Source: Saccoglossus kowalevskii (taxonomy: Eukaryota; Hemichordata; Enteropneusta; Harrimaniidae). From it: a stretch of 46,535 nt of DNA. The notes beneath the pieces were generated by a model, which did not search any database, was not told the DNA's origin, and was given only the letters and a program-made list of their open reading frames with translations. Positions within the stretch are counted from its first letter, which is position 1. Each line of letters starts with the position of its first letter. The stretch covers positions 1-46,535 of the forward strand of contig NW_003108264.1 of assembly GCF_000003605.2 (NCBI RefSeq), read 5' to 3'. The position numbers and the translations under genes were made by a program. Of this stretch, positions 12,587 through 25,963 are shown piece by piece.

Positions 12587-13546
12587 AAGTCAGGCTCAAT
12601 CGGGCATGGTTAGTTCTTGCATGGGAGACTGCCTGAGAAAACCAGCTAGGATTTTTTTTTTGGTTTCATCATATACATATCAAACATATGAGACAATGTT
12701 CGTGGATCTTTTTTTCACTGTGATGTAAATTATTTTTAGTAGAAAAACATAAAAATTCAGGCGTGTTTTCAAGTTCATGAACATTTTTCCAATTTCTCTA
12801 TTATTTTTGGAGATCAAGTTGGTGATGATGTCGGCACATAGTGGGGTTTGACCTGTTAACGTAGCGTGAAAAGTCGTACAAAGTGAACGCTAAGTTGTGC
12901 AAAGTGATTGGAAAGTTTGTAGATCAATTTGTATGCTTGACCTAACTTGTTGGCATATAGAAACCCGCAATTGTAAAGTCAAATAAATGAATAAAAGCGA
13001 GATGGAAACAGCCTATATAACCTAAGTATCACATGAGCTGACTGACCGTAAAAATGATAGAAAACAGCATGCAAAGTTGGTAAAAGCGTGCGAAACGTTG
13101 GCGGAGTTACATGTATATTTAACCTAAGTCATTGGAATGCCAACCCCGCAGTTAAAATTTCGAAAACATTAAGTAAAAGTCAAGAAAATGCCAGATATAT
13201 AAGCAGATTATGGCAACTGCAAACCGCAAATCTAAAGACAAACTGCTTGCAAAAGTTTTGAAAAACGATTGCAAAGTTTGTATATTCGTTTGGAAAATGT
13301 TACATATGATATTATATTGACGGGTTCCATAGTCAAAAGCTCGAAAACGTAAAACAATATTTCGTAAATTGCCGTTAAAGTAACGTACTATTATTCGCAG
13401 CATTTAGAGGTCATAGGTCAATTCAAGAAGTTACTCTTACAAACGCTATCAGGATTAAAACAGTGTCGAACATGAAATAGTCGCCAGATCGGGCATATTT
13501 CGAATTGCGTAACTAGTAGTGTTGGTAGGTGAAGAGACAAAGTTTA
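12587..13546 (+). repeat. Repeat unit 14 (960 bp, longest)
   Basis: The head is 12587-12661, CAGGCTCAATC with ten Ts. AACCTAAGTATCAC near 13020 replaces AAGCAGAGTATCAC, so the M2 TATA-type motif lacks its usual 3' context. Confidence 0.95.
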
Positions 13547-14502
13547 AAGTCAAGCTCAATCGGCATGGTTAGTTCTTGCATGGGAGACTGCCTGAGAAAA
13601 CCAGCTAGGGATTTTTTTGTTTGTTTCATCACATACATATCACACATATGAGACAACGTTCGTGCATCTTTTTTTCACTGTAATGTCAATTATTTTTAGT
13701 AGAAAAACATGGAAATTTAGGCATGTTTTCAAGTTCATGAACATTTTTCCAATTTCTCTATTATTTTTGGAGATCAAGTTGGTGATGATGTCGGCACATA
13801 CTGGGGTTTGACCTGTTAACGTACCGTGAAAAGTCGTACAAAGTGAACGCAAAGTTGTGCAAAGTGATTGGAAAGTTTGTAGATATATTTGTATGCTTGA
13901 CCTAACTTGTTGGCATATAGAAACCCGCAGTTGTAAATTCAAATATATGAATATAAGCGAGATGAAAACAGCATATAATAGCAGAGTATCACATGAGCTG
14001 ACTGGCCGTATAAATGATAGAAAACAGCATGCAAATTTGGTAAAAGTGTTCGAAACTTTGGCGGAGTTACATGTATATTTAACCTAAGTCATTGGAATGC
14101 CAACCCCGCAGTTAAATTTCGAAAACATTAAGTAAAAGTCAAGAAAATGCCAGATACATAAGCAGATTATGGCAACTGCAAACCGCAATTCGAAGACAAA
14201 CTGCTTGCAAAATTTTGAAAAACGATTGCAAAGTTTGTAGATTCGTTTGGGAATGTTACATATGATATTATATTGACGGGTTCCATAGTCAAAAGTTCGA
14301 AAACGTAAAACAATATTTTGTAAATTGCCGTTAAATTAGCGTACTTTTATTCGCAGCATGTAGAGGTCATAGGTCAATTCAAGAAGTTACTCGTACAAAC
14401 GCTATCAGGTTTAAAACAGTGTCAAACATGAAATAGTCGCCAACTGGAGTATATTTCAAATTGCGCAACCAGTAGTTTTGGTAGGTGAAGAGACAAAGTA
14501 TA
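13547..14502 (+). repeat. Repeat unit 15 (956 bp)
   Basis: The head is 13547-13618, with the one-base-deleted TCGGCATGG form and seven Ts. M1/M2 has the AATATATGAATATAAGC variant near 13943. Confidence 0.95.
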
Positions 14503-15459
14503 AAGTCAAGCTCTATCGGGCATGGTTAGTTCTTGCATGGGAGACTGCCTGAGAAAACCAGCTAGGGAATTTTTTTTTGGTTTCATCACATACATATCAA
14601 ACATATGAGACAACGTTCGTGCATCTTTTTTTCACTGTAATGTCAATTATTTTTAGTAGAAAAACATGGAAATTTAGGCATGTTTTCTAGTTCATGAACA
14701 TTTTTCCAATTTCTCTATTATTTTTGGAGATCAAGTTGGTGATGATGTCGGCACATAGTGGGGTTTGACCTGTTAACGTACCGTGAAAAGTCATACAAAG
14801 TGAACGCAAAGTTGTGCAAAGTGATTGGAAAGTTTGTAGATATATTTGTATGCTTGACCTAACTTGTTGGTATATAGAAACCCGCAGTTGTAAAGTCAAA
14901 TAAATGAATAAAAGCGAGATGAAAACAGCCTATATAAGCAGAGTATCACATGAGCTGACTGGCCGTAAAAATGATAGAAAACAGCATGCAAAGTTGGTAA
15001 AAGTGTTCGAAACGTTGGCGGAGTTACATGTATATTTAACCTAAGTCATTGGAATGCCAACCCCGCAGTTAAATTTCGAAAACATTAAGTAATTGTCTGG
15101 AAAATGCCAGATATATAAGCAGATTATCGCAACTGCAAACCGCAAATCAAAGACAAACTGCTTGCAAAGTTTTGAAAAACGATTGCAAAGTTTGTAGATT
15201 CGTTTGGGAATGTTACATATGATATTATATTGACGGGTTCCATAGTCAAAAGTTAGAAAACGTAAAACAATATTTCGTAAATTGCCGTTAAAGTAGCGAA
15301 CTATTATTCGCAGCATGTAGAGGTCATAGGTCAATTCAAGAAGTTACTCGTACAAACGCTATCAGGTTTAAAACAGTGTCAAACATGAAATAGTCGCCAG
15401 ATCGAGTATATTTAACATTGCGTAACCAGTAGTGTTGGTAGGTGAAGAGACAAAGTATA
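14503..15459 (+). repeat. Repeat unit 16 (957 bp)
   Basis: The head is 14503-14578, in the CTCTATCGGGCATGG subfamily (preceded by AAAGTATAAAG), with nine Ts. M3 has the AATTGTCTGG form. Confidence 0.95.
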
Positions 15460-16414
15460 AAGTCCAGCTCTATCGGGCATGGTTAGTTCTTGCATGGGAG
15501 ACTGCCTGAGAAAACCAGCTAGGGTATTTTTTTTTGGTTTCATCACATACATATCAAACATATGAGACAACGTTCGCGCATCTTTTTTCACTGTAATGTC
15601 AATTATTTTTAGTAGAAAAACATGGGAATTTAGGCATGTTTTCAAGTTCATGAACATTTTTCCAATTTCTCTATTATTTTTGGAGATCAAGTTGGTGATG
15701 ATGTCGGCTCATAGTGGGGTTTGACCTGTTAACGAACAGTGAAAAGTCGTACAAAGTGAACGCAAAGTTGTGCAAAGTGATTGGAAAGTTTGTAGATATA
15801 TTTGTATGCTTGACCTAACTTGTTGGCATATAGAAACCCGCAGTTGTAAAGTCAAATAACTGAATAAAAGCGAGATGAAAACAGCCTATATAAGCAGAGT
15901 ATCACATGAGCTGACTGGCCGTAAAAATGATAGAAAACAGCATGCAAAGTTGTTAAAAGTGTTCGAAACGTTGGCGGAGTTACATGTATATTTAACCTAA
16001 GTCATTGGAATGCCAACCCCGCAGTTAAATTTTGAAAACATTAAGTAATTGTCTGGAAAATGCCAGATATATAAGCAGATTATCGCAACTGCAAACCGCA
16101 AATCAAAGACAAACTGCTTGCAAAGTTTTGAAAAACGATTGCAAAGTTTGTAGATTCGTTTGGGAATGTTACATATGATATTATATTGACGGGTTCCATA
16201 GTCAAAAGTTCGAAAACGTAAAACAATACTTTGTAAATTGCCGTTAAATTACCGTACTATTATTTGCAGCATGAGGAGGTCATAGGTCAATTCAAGAAGT
16301 TACTCGTACAAACGCTATCAGGTTTAAAACAGTGTCAAACATGAAATAGTCGCCAGATCGAGTATATTTAACATTACGTAACCAGTAGTGTTGGTAGTGA
16401 AGAGACAAAGTATA
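15460..16414 (+). repeat. Repeat unit 17 (955 bp)
   Basis: The head is 15460-15535, AAGTCCAGCTCTATC with nine Ts. It belongs with unit 16 and is adjacent to it. Confidence 0.95.
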
Positions 16415-17370
16415 AAGTCAAGCTCTATCGGGCATGGTTAGTTCTTGCATGGGAGACTGCCTGAGAAACCAGCTAAGGGAATTTTTTTTTGGTTTCTTCA
16501 CCTACTTATCAAACATATTAAACAACGTTCGTGCATCTTTTTTCACTGTAATGTCAATTATTTTTAGTAAAAACACATGGAAATTTAAGCATGTTTTCAA
16601 GTTCATGAACATTTTTCCAATTTCTCTGTTATTTTTGGAGATCAAGTTGGTGATGATGTCGGCACATAGTGGGGTTTGACCTGTTAACGTAGCGTGAAAT
16701 TTCCTCCAAAGTGAACGCAAAGTTGTGCAAAGTGATTGGAAAGTTTGTAGATATATTTGTATGCTTGACCTAACTTGTTGGCATATAGAAACCCGCAGTT
16801 GTAAAGCCAAATAAATGACTAAAAGCGAGATGAAAGCAGCCTATATAAGCAGAGTATCACATGAGCTGACTGACCGTAAAAATGATAGAAAACAGCATGC
16901 AAAGTTGGTAAAAGCGTGCGAAACTTTGGCGGAGTTACATGTATATTTAACCTAAGTCATTGGAATGCCAACCCCGCAGTTAAATTTCGAAAACATTAAG
17001 TAATAGTCAAGAAAATGACAGATATAGAAGCAGATTACGGCAACTGCAAACCGAAAATCGAAGACAAACTGCTTGCAAAGTTTTGAAAAACGATTGCAAA
17101 GTTTGTAGATTCGTTTGGGAATGTTACATATGATATTATATTGACGGGTTCCATAGTCAAAAGTTCGAAAACGTAAAACAATATTTCGTAAATTGCCGTT
17201 AAAGTAGCGTACTATTATTCGCAACATGTAGAGGTCATAGGTCAATTTAAGAAGTTACTCGTACAAACGCTATCAGGTTTAAAACAGTGTCAAACATGAA
17301 ATAGTCGCCAACGTGAGTATATTTCAAATTGCGTAAGCAGTAGTGTGGGTAGGTGAAGAGACAAAGTTTA
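16415..17370 (+). repeat. Repeat unit 18 (956 bp)
   Basis: The head is 16415-16490, CTCTATC type, one A short in GAGAAACC, with nine Ts. The 5' part resembles units 16-17. From the L segment on it has the TTAAACAACG and TAGCGTGAAATTTCC variants of another subfamily, so the unit is mosaic. Confidence 0.95.
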
Positions 17371-18328
17371 AAGTCAAGCTCAGTCGGGCCTGGTTATTTC
17401 TTGCATGGGAGACTGCCTGAGAAAACCAGCTAGGGAATTTTTTTTTTGGTTTCATCACATACATATCAAACATATGAGACAACGTTCGTGCATCTTTTTT
17501 TCACTGTAATGTCAATTATTTTTTGTAGAAAAACATGGAAATTTAGGCATGTTTTCAAGTTCCTGAACATTTTTCCAATTTCTCTATTATTTTTGGAGAT
17601 CAAGTTGGTGATGATGTTGGCACATAGTGGGGTTTGACCTGTTAACGTAGCGTGAAATTTCGTACAAAGTGAACGCAAAGTTGTGCAAAGTGATTGGAAA
17701 GTTTGTAGATATATTTGTATGCTTGACCTAACTTGTTGGCATATAGAAACCCGCGGTTGTAAAGTCAAATAAATGACTAAAAGCGAGATGAAAACAGCCT
17801 ATATAAGCAGAGTATCACATGAGCTGACTGACCGTAAAAATGATAGAAAACAGCATGCAAAGTTGGTAAAAGCGTGTGAAACTTTGGCGGAGTTACATGT
17901 ATATTTAACCTAAGTCATTGGAATGCCAACCCCGCAGTTAAATTTCGAAAACATTAAGTAAAAGTCAAGAAAATGCAAGATACATAAGCAGATTATGGCA
18001 ACTGCAAACCGCAATTCGAAGACAAACTGCTTGCAAAGTTTTGAAAAACGATTGCAAAGTTTGTAGATTCGTTTGGGAATGTTACATATGATATTATATT
18101 GACGGGTTCCATAGTCAAAAGTTCGAAAACGTAAAACAATACTTTGTAAATTGCCGTTAAATTAGCGTACTATTATTCGCAGCATGTAGAGGTCATAGGT
18201 CAATTCAAGAAGTTACCCGTACAAACGCTATCAGGTTTAAAACAGTGTCAAACATGAAATAGTCGCCAGAACGAGTATATTTCAAATTGCGTAACCAGTA
18301 GTGTTGGTAGGTGAAGAGACAAAGTTTA
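17371..18328 (+). repeat. Repeat unit 19 (958 bp)
   Basis: The head is 17371-17447, GGGCCTGG with GGTTATTTC and ten Ts. M3 shows AATGCAAGATACATAAG near 17971, shared with unit 40. Confidence 0.95.
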
Positions 18329-19285
18329 AAGTCAAGCTCAATCGGGCATGGTTAGTTCTTGCATGGGAGACTGCCTGAGAAAACCAGCTAGGGAAATTTT
18401 TGTTTGTTTCATCACATACATATCAAACATATGAGACAACGTTCGTGCATCTTTTTTTCACTGTAATGTCAATTATTTTTAGTAGAAAAACATGGAAATT
18501 TAGGCATGTTTTCAAGTTCATGTACATTTTTCCAATTTCTCTATTATTTTTGGAGATCAAGTTGGTGATGATGTCGGCACATAGTGGGGTTTGACCTGTT
18601 AACGTACCGTGAAAAGTCATACAAAGTGAACGCAAAGTTGTGCAAAGTGATTGGAAAGTTTGTAGATATATTTGTATGCTTGACCTAACTTGTTGGTATA
18701 TAGAAACCCGCAGTTGTAAAGTCAAATAAATGAATAAAAGCGAGATGAAAACAGCCTATATAAGCAGAGTATCACATGAGCTGACTGGCCGTATAAATGA
18801 TAGAAAACAGCATGCAAAGTTGTTAAAAGTGTTCGAAACTTTGGCGGAGTTACATGTATATTTAACCTAAGTCATTGGAATGCCAACCCCGCAGTTAAAT
18901 TTCGAAAACATTAAGTAATTGTCTGGAAAATGCCAGATATATAAGCAGATTATCGCAACTGCAAACCGCAAATCAAAGACAAACTGCTTGCAAAGTTTTG
19001 AAAAACGATTGCAAAGTTTGTAGATTCGTTTGGGAATGTTACATATGATATTATATTGACGGGTTCCATAGTCAAAAGTTAGAAAACGTAAAACAATATT
19101 TCGTAAATTGCCGTTAAAGTAGCGAACTATTATTCGCAGCATGTAGAGGTCATAGGTCAATTCAAGAAGTTACTCGTACAAACGCTATCAGGTTTAAAAC
19201 AGTGTCAAACATGAAATAGTCGCCAACTCGAGTGTATTTCAAATTGCGTAACCAGTAGTTTTGGTAGGTGAAGAGACAAAGTATA
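18329..19285 (+). repeat. Repeat unit 20 (957 bp)
   Basis: The head is 18329-18401, five Ts then GTTTG. It closely resembles unit 41, and both are preceded by M4 variants TTACCCGTAC and CCAGAACGAG. Confidence 0.95.
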
Positions 19286-20242
19286 AAGTCAAGCTCTATC
19301 GGGCATGGTTAGTTCTTGCATGGGAGACTGCCTGAGAAAACCAGCTAGGGAATTTTTTTTTGGTTTCATCACATACATATCAAACATATGAGACAACGTT
19401 CGCGCATCTTTTTTTCACTGTAATGTCAATTATTTTTAGTAGAAAAACATGGGAATTTAGGCATGTTTTCAAGTTCATGAACATTTTTCCAATTTCTCTA
19501 TTATTTTTGGAGATCAAGTTGGTGATGATGTCGGCACATAGTGGGGTTTGACCTGTTAACGAACCGTGAAAAGTCGTACAAAGTGAACGCAAAGTTGTGC
19601 AAAGTGATTGGAAAGTTTGTAGATATATTTGTATGCTTGACCTAACTTGTTGGCATATAGAAACCCGCAGTTGTAAAGTCAAATAAATGAATAAAAGCGA
19701 GATGAAAACAGCCTATATAAGCAGAGTATCACATGAGCTGACTGGCCGTAAAAATGATAGAAAACAGCATGCAAAGTTGTTAAAAGTGTTCGAAACGTTG
19801 GCGGAGTTACATGTATATTTAACCTAAGTCATTGGAATGCCAACCCCGCAGTTAAATTTCGAAAACATTAAGTAATTGTCTGGAAAATGCCAGATATATA
19901 AGCAGATTATCGCAACTGCAAACCGCAAATCAAAGACAAACTGCTTGCAAAGTTTTGAAAAACGATTGCAAAGTTTGTAGATTCGTTTGGGAATGTTACA
20001 TATGATATTATATTGACGGGTTCCATAGTCAAAAGTTCGAAAACGTAAAACAATACTTTGTAAATTGCCGTTAAATTACCGTACTATTATTCGCAGCATG
20101 TAGAGGTCATAGGTCAATTCAAGAAGTTACTCGTACAAACGCTATCAGGTTTAAAACAGTGTCAAACATGAAATAGTCGCCAGATCGAGTATATTTAACA
20201 TTGCGTAACCAGTAGTGTTGGTAGGTGAAGAGACAAAGTATA
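19286..20242 (+). repeat. Repeat unit 21 (957 bp)
   Basis: The head is 19286-19361, CTCTATC type, nine Ts. L carries GTTCGCGCATC, shared with units 17 and 22. Confidence 0.95.
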
Positions 20243-21189
20243 AAGTCAAGCACTATCGGGCATGGTTAGTTCTTGCATGGGAGACTGCCTGAGAAAACCA
20301 GCTAGGGAATTTTTTTTTGGTTTCATCACATACATATCAAACATATGAGACAACGTTCGCGCATCTTTTTTCACTGTAATGTCAATTATTTTTAGTAGAA
20401 AAACATGGAAATTTAGGCATGTTTTCAAGTTCATGAACATTTTTCCAATTTCTCTATTATTTTTGGAGATCAAGTTGGTGATGATGTCGGCACATAGTGG
20501 GGTTTGACCTGTTAACGAACCGTGAAAAGTCGTACAAAGTGAACGCAAAGTTGTGCAAAGTGATTGGAAAGTTTGTAGATATATTTGTATGCTTGACCTA
20601 ACTTGTTGGCATATAGAAACCCGCAGTTGTAAAGTCAAATAAATGAATAAAAGCGAGATGAAAACAGCCTATATAAGCAGAGTATTACATGAGCTGACTG
20701 GCCGTAAAAATGATAGAAAACAGCATGCAAAGTTGGTAAAAGTGTTCGAAAAGTTGACGGAGTTACATGTATATTTAACCTAAGTCATTGGAATGCCAAC
20801 CCCGCAGTTAAATTTCGAAAACATTAAGTAAAAGTCAAGAAAATGCCAGATATATAAGCAGATTATGGCAACTGCAAACCGAAAAAACTGCTTGCAAAGT
20901 TTTGAAAAACGATTGCAAAGTTTGTAGATTCGTTTGGGAATGTTACATATGATATTATATTGATGGGTTCCATAGTCAAAAGTTAGAAAACGTAAAACAA
21001 TATTTCGTAAATTGCCGTTAAAGTAGCGAACTATTATTCGCAGAATGTAGAGGTCATAGGTCAATTCAAGAAGTTACTCGTACAAACGCTGTCAGGTTTA
21101 AAACAGTGTCAAACATGAAATAGTCGCCAGATCGAGCATATTTCAAATTGCGCAAGCAGTAGTGTTGGTAGGTGAATAGACAAAGTTTA
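20243..21189 (+). repeat. Repeat unit 22 (947 bp)
   Basis: The head is 20243-20318, CACTATC variant, nine Ts. About nine bases are missing in M3 near 20886, where GAAAAAACTGC replaces the usual stretch containing TCGAAGACA. Confidence 0.95.
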
Positions 21190-22140
21190 AAGTCAATCTC
21201 AATCGGGCATGGTTAGTTCTTGCATGGGAGACTGCCTGAGAAAACCAGCTAGGGAATTTTTTTTGGTTTCATCACATACATATCAAACATATGAGACAAC
21301 GTTCGTGCATCTTTTTTTCACTGTAATGTCAATTATTTTTAGTAGAAAAACATGGAAATTTAGGCATGTTTTCAAGTTCATGAACTTTTTTCCAATTTCT
21401 CTGTTATTTTTGGAGATCAAGTTGGTGATGATGTTGGCACATAGTGGGGTTTGACCTGTTAACGTAGCGTGAAATTTCGTACAAAGTGAACGCAAAGTTG
21501 TGCAAAGTGATTGGAAAGTTTGTAGACATATTTGTATGCTTGACCTAAATTGTTGGCATATAGAAACCCGCAGTTGTAAAGTCAAATAAATGAATAAAAG
21601 CGAGATGAAAACAGCCTATATAAGCAGAGTATCACATGAGCTGACTGACCGTAAAAATGATAGAAAACAGCATGCAAACTTGGTAAAAGCGAGCGAAACG
21701 TTGGCGGAGTTTCATGTATATTTAACCTAAGTCATTGGAATGCCAACCCCGCAGTTAAATTTCGAAAACATTAAGTAATAGTCAAGAAAATGCCAGATAT
21801 AGAAGCAGATTATGGCAACTGCAAACCGAAAATCGAAGACAAACTGCTTGCAAAGTTTGAAAACGATTGCAAAATTTGTAGATTCGTTTGGGAATGTTAC
21901 ATATGATATATATGACGGGTTCCATAGTCAAAAGTTCGAAAACGTAAAACAATATTCGTAAAGTGCAGTTAAAGTAGCGTACTATTATTCGCAGCATGTA
22001 GAGGTCATAGGTCAATTCAAGAAGTTACTCGTACAAACGCTATCAGGTTTAAAACAGTGTCAAACATGAAATAGTCGCCAGATCGAGCATATTTCAAATT
22101 GCGTAAGCAGCAGTGTTGGTAGGTGAAGAGACAAAGTTTA
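21190..22140 (+). repeat. Repeat unit 23 (951 bp)
   Basis: The head is 21190-21264, AGTCAATCTC form, eight Ts. One-base indels and a shortened GATATATATGACGG cluster at 21840-21970. Confidence 0.95.
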
Positions 22141-23096
22141 AAGTCAAGCTCAATCGGGCATGGTTAGTTCTTGCATTGGAGACTGCCTGAGAAAACCAGC
22201 TAGGGAATTTTTTTTTGGTTTCATCACATACATATCAAACATATGAGACAACGTTCGTGCATCTTTTTTTCACTATAATGTCAATTTTTTTTGTAGAAAA
22301 ACATGGAATTTTAGGCATGTTTTCAAGTTCATGAACATTTTTCCAATTTCTCTGTTATTTTTGGAGATCAAGTTGGTGATGATGTCGGCACATGGTGGGG
22401 TTTGACCTGTTAACGTACCGTGAAAAGTCGTACAAAGTGTACGCAAAGTTGTGCAAAGTGATTGGAAAGTTTGTAGATATATTTGTATGCTTGACCTAAC
22501 TTGTTGGCATATAGAAACCCGCAGTTGTAAAGTCAAATAAATGAATAAAAGCGAGATGAAAACAGCCTATATAAGCATAGTATCACATGAGCTGACTGAC
22601 CGTAAAAATGATAGAAAACAGCATGCAAAGTTGGTAAAAGCGTGAGAAACGTTGGCGGAGTTACATATATATTTAACCTAAGTCATTGGAATGCCAACCC
22701 CGCAGTTAAATTTCGAAAACATTAAGTAAAAGTCAAGAAAATGCCAGATATATAAGCAGATTATGGCAACGGCAAACCGAAAATCGAAGACAAACTGTTT
22801 GCAAAGTTTCGAAAAACGATTGCAAAATTTGTAGATTCGTTTGGGAATGTTACATATGATATTATATTGACGGGTTCCATAGTCAAAAGTTCGAAAACGT
22901 AAAACAATATTTCGTAAATTGCCGTTAAAGTAGCGTACTATTATTCGCAGCATGTAGAGGTCATAGGTCAATTCAAGAAGTTACTCGTACAAACGCTATC
23001 AGGTTTAAAACAGTGTCAAACATGAAATAGTCGCCAGATCGAGCATATTTCAAATTGCGTAAGCAGTAGTGTTGGTAGGTGAATAGACAAAGTTTA
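22141..23096 (+). repeat. Repeat unit 24 (956 bp)
   Basis: The head is 22141-22216, with TTGCATTGGAGAC in box C and nine Ts. L reads CAATTTTTTTTGTAG instead of CAATTATTTTTAGTAG. Confidence 0.95.
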
Positions 23097-24051
23097 AAGT
23101 CAATCTCAATCGGGCATGGTTAGTTCTTGCATGGGAGACTGCCTGAGAAAACCAGCTAGGGAATTTTTTTTTGGTTTCATCACATACATATCAAACATAT
23201 GAGACAACGTTCGTGCATCTTTTTTTCACTGTAATGTCAATTATTTTTAGTAGAAAAACATGAAAATTTAGGCATGTTTTCAAGTTCATGAACTTTTTTC
23301 CAATTTCTCTGTTATTTTTGGAGATCAAGTTGGTGATGATGTCGGCACATAGAGGGGTTTGACCTGTTAACGTAGCGTGAAAAGTCGTACAAAGTGAACG
23401 CAAAGTTGTGCAAAGTGATTGGATAGTTTGTAGATATATTTGTATGCTTGACCTAAATTGTTGGCATATAGAAACCCGCAGTTGTAAAGTCAAATAAATG
23501 AATAAAAGCGAGATGAAAACAGCCTATATAAGCAGAGTATCACATGAGCTGACTGACCGTAAAAATGATAGAAAACAGCATGCAAAATTGGTAAAAGCGT
23601 GCGAAACGTTGGCGGAGTTACATGTATATTTAACCTAAGTCATTGGAATGTCAACCCCGCAGTTAAATTTCGAAAACATTAAGTAAAAGTCAAGAAAATG
23701 CCAGATATATAAGCAGATTATGGCAACTGCAAACCAAATCGAAGACAAACTGCTTGCAAAGTTTTGAAAACCGATTGCAAAGTTTGTAGATTCGTTTGGG
23801 AATGTTACATATGATATTATATTGACGGGTTCCATAGTCAAAAGTTCGAAAACGTAAAACAATATTTCGTAAATTGCCGTTAAAGTAGCGTACTATTATT
23901 CGCAGCATGTAGAGGTCATAGGTCAATTCAAGAAGTTACTCGTACAAACGCTATCAGGTTTAAAACAGTGTCAAACATGAAATAGTCGCCAGATCGAGCA
24001 TATTTCAAATTGCGTAAGCAGTAGTGTTGGTTGGTGAAGAGATAAAGTTTA
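23097..24051 (+). repeat. Repeat unit 25 (955 bp)
   Basis: The head is 23097-23172, AATAGACAAAG and CAATCTC form, nine Ts. M2/M3 (23575-23770) share GCATGCAAAATTGG, GAATGTCAACCCC and AAACCAAATCG with unit 7. Confidence 0.95.
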
Positions 24052-25008
24052 AAGTCAAGCTCAATCGGGCATGGTTAGTTCTTGCATGGGAGACTGCCTG
24101 AGAAAACCAGCTAGGGAAATTTTTTTTGGTTTCATCACATACATATCAAACATATTAGACAACGTTCGTGCATCTTTTTTCACTGTAATGTCAATTATTT
24201 TTAGTAGAAACACACGGAAATTTAGGCATGTTTTCAAGTTCATGAACATTTTTCCAATTTCTCTGTTATTTTTGGAGATCAAGTTGGTGATGATGTCGGC
24301 ACATAGTGGGGGTTTGACCTGTTAACGTAGCGTGAAAAGTCGTACAAAGTGAACGCAAAGTTGTGCAAAGTGATTGGAAAGTTTGTAGATATATTTGTAT
24401 GCTTGACCTAAATTGTTGGCATATAGAAACCCGCAGTTGTAAAGTCAAATAAATGAATAAAAGCGAGATGAAAACAGCCTATATAAGCAGAGTATCACAT
24501 GAGCTGACTGACCGTAAAAATGATAGAAAACAGCATGCAAAGTTGGTAAAAGTGTTCGAAACGTTGGCGGAGTTTCATGTATATTTAACCTAAGTCATTG
24601 GAATGCCAACCACGCAGTTAAATTTCGAAAACATTAAGTAAAAGTCAAGAAAATGCTAGATATATAAGCAGATTATGACAACTGCAAACCGAAAATCGAA
24701 GACAAACTGCTTGCAAAGTTTTGAAAAACGATTGCAAAGTTTGTAGATTCGTTTGGGAATGTTACACATGATATTATATTGACGGGTTCCATAGTCAAAA
24801 GTTCGAAAACGTAAAACAATATTTCGTAAATTGCCGTTAAAGTAGCGTACTATTATTCGCAGCATGTAGAGGTCATAGGTCAATTCAAGAAGTTACTCGT
24901 AAAAACGCTATCAGGTTTAAAACAGTGTCAAACATGAAATAGTCGCCAGATCGAGCATATTTCAAATTGCGTAAGCAGTAGTGTTGGTAGGTGAATAGAC
25001 AAAGTTTA
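24052..25008 (+). repeat. Repeat unit 26 (957 bp)
   Basis: The head is 24052-24127, eight Ts. L has the ATATTAGACAACG form of units 5 and 8, and one extra G in the GTGGGGG stretch near 24306. Confidence 0.95.
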
Positions 25009-25963
25009 AAGTCAATCTCAATCGGGCATGGTTAGTTCTTGCATGGGAGACTGCCTGAGAAAACCAGCTAGGGAATTTTTTTTTGGTTTCATCACATACA
25101 TATCAAACATATGAGACAACGTTCGTGCATCTTTTTTACACTGTAATGTCAATTATTTTCAGTAGAAAAACATGGAAATTTAGGCATGTTTTCAAGTTCA
25201 TGAACATTTTTCCAATTTCTCTATTATTTTTGGAGATCAAGTTGGTGATGATGTCGGCACATAGTGGGGTTTGACCTGTTAACGTACCGTGAAAAGTCAT
25301 ACAAAGTGAACGCAAAGTTGTGCAAAGTGATTGGAAAGTTTGTAGATATATTTGTACGCTTGACCTAACTTGTTGGCATATAGAAACCCGCAGTTGTAAA
25401 GTCAAATAAATGAATAAAAGCGAGATGAAAACAGCCTATATAAGCAGAGTATCACATGAGCTGACTGGCCGTATAAATGATAGAAAACAGCATGCAAATT
25501 TGGTAAAAGTGTTCGAAACTTTGGCGGAGTTACATGTATATTTAACCTAAGTCATTGGAATGCCAACCCCGCAGTTAAATTTCGAAAACATTAAGAAAAG
25601 TCAAGAAAATGCCAGATACATAAGCAGATTATGGCAACTGCAAACCGCAATTCGAAGACAAACTGTTGCAAAGTTTTGAAAAACGATTGCAAAGTTTGTA
25701 GATTCGTTTGGGAATGTTACATATGATATTATATTGACGGGTTCCATAGTCAAAAGTTCGAAAACGTAAAACAATACTTTGTAAATTGCCGTTAAATTAG
25801 CGTACTATTATTCGCAGCATGTAGAGGTCATAGGTCAATTCAAGAAGTTACTCGTACAAACGCTATCAGGTTTAAAACAGTGTCAAACATGAAATAGTCG
25901 CCAGATCGAGTATATTTCAAATTGCGTAACCAGTAGTGTTCGGAGGTGAAGAGACAAAGTTTA
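25009..25963 (+). repeat. Repeat unit 27 (955 bp)
   Basis: The head is 25009-25084, CAATCTC form, nine Ts. From L onward it switches to the unit 9-like subfamily (TTTTCAGTAG, GTACGCTTGACC), so it is mosaic. Confidence 0.95.
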
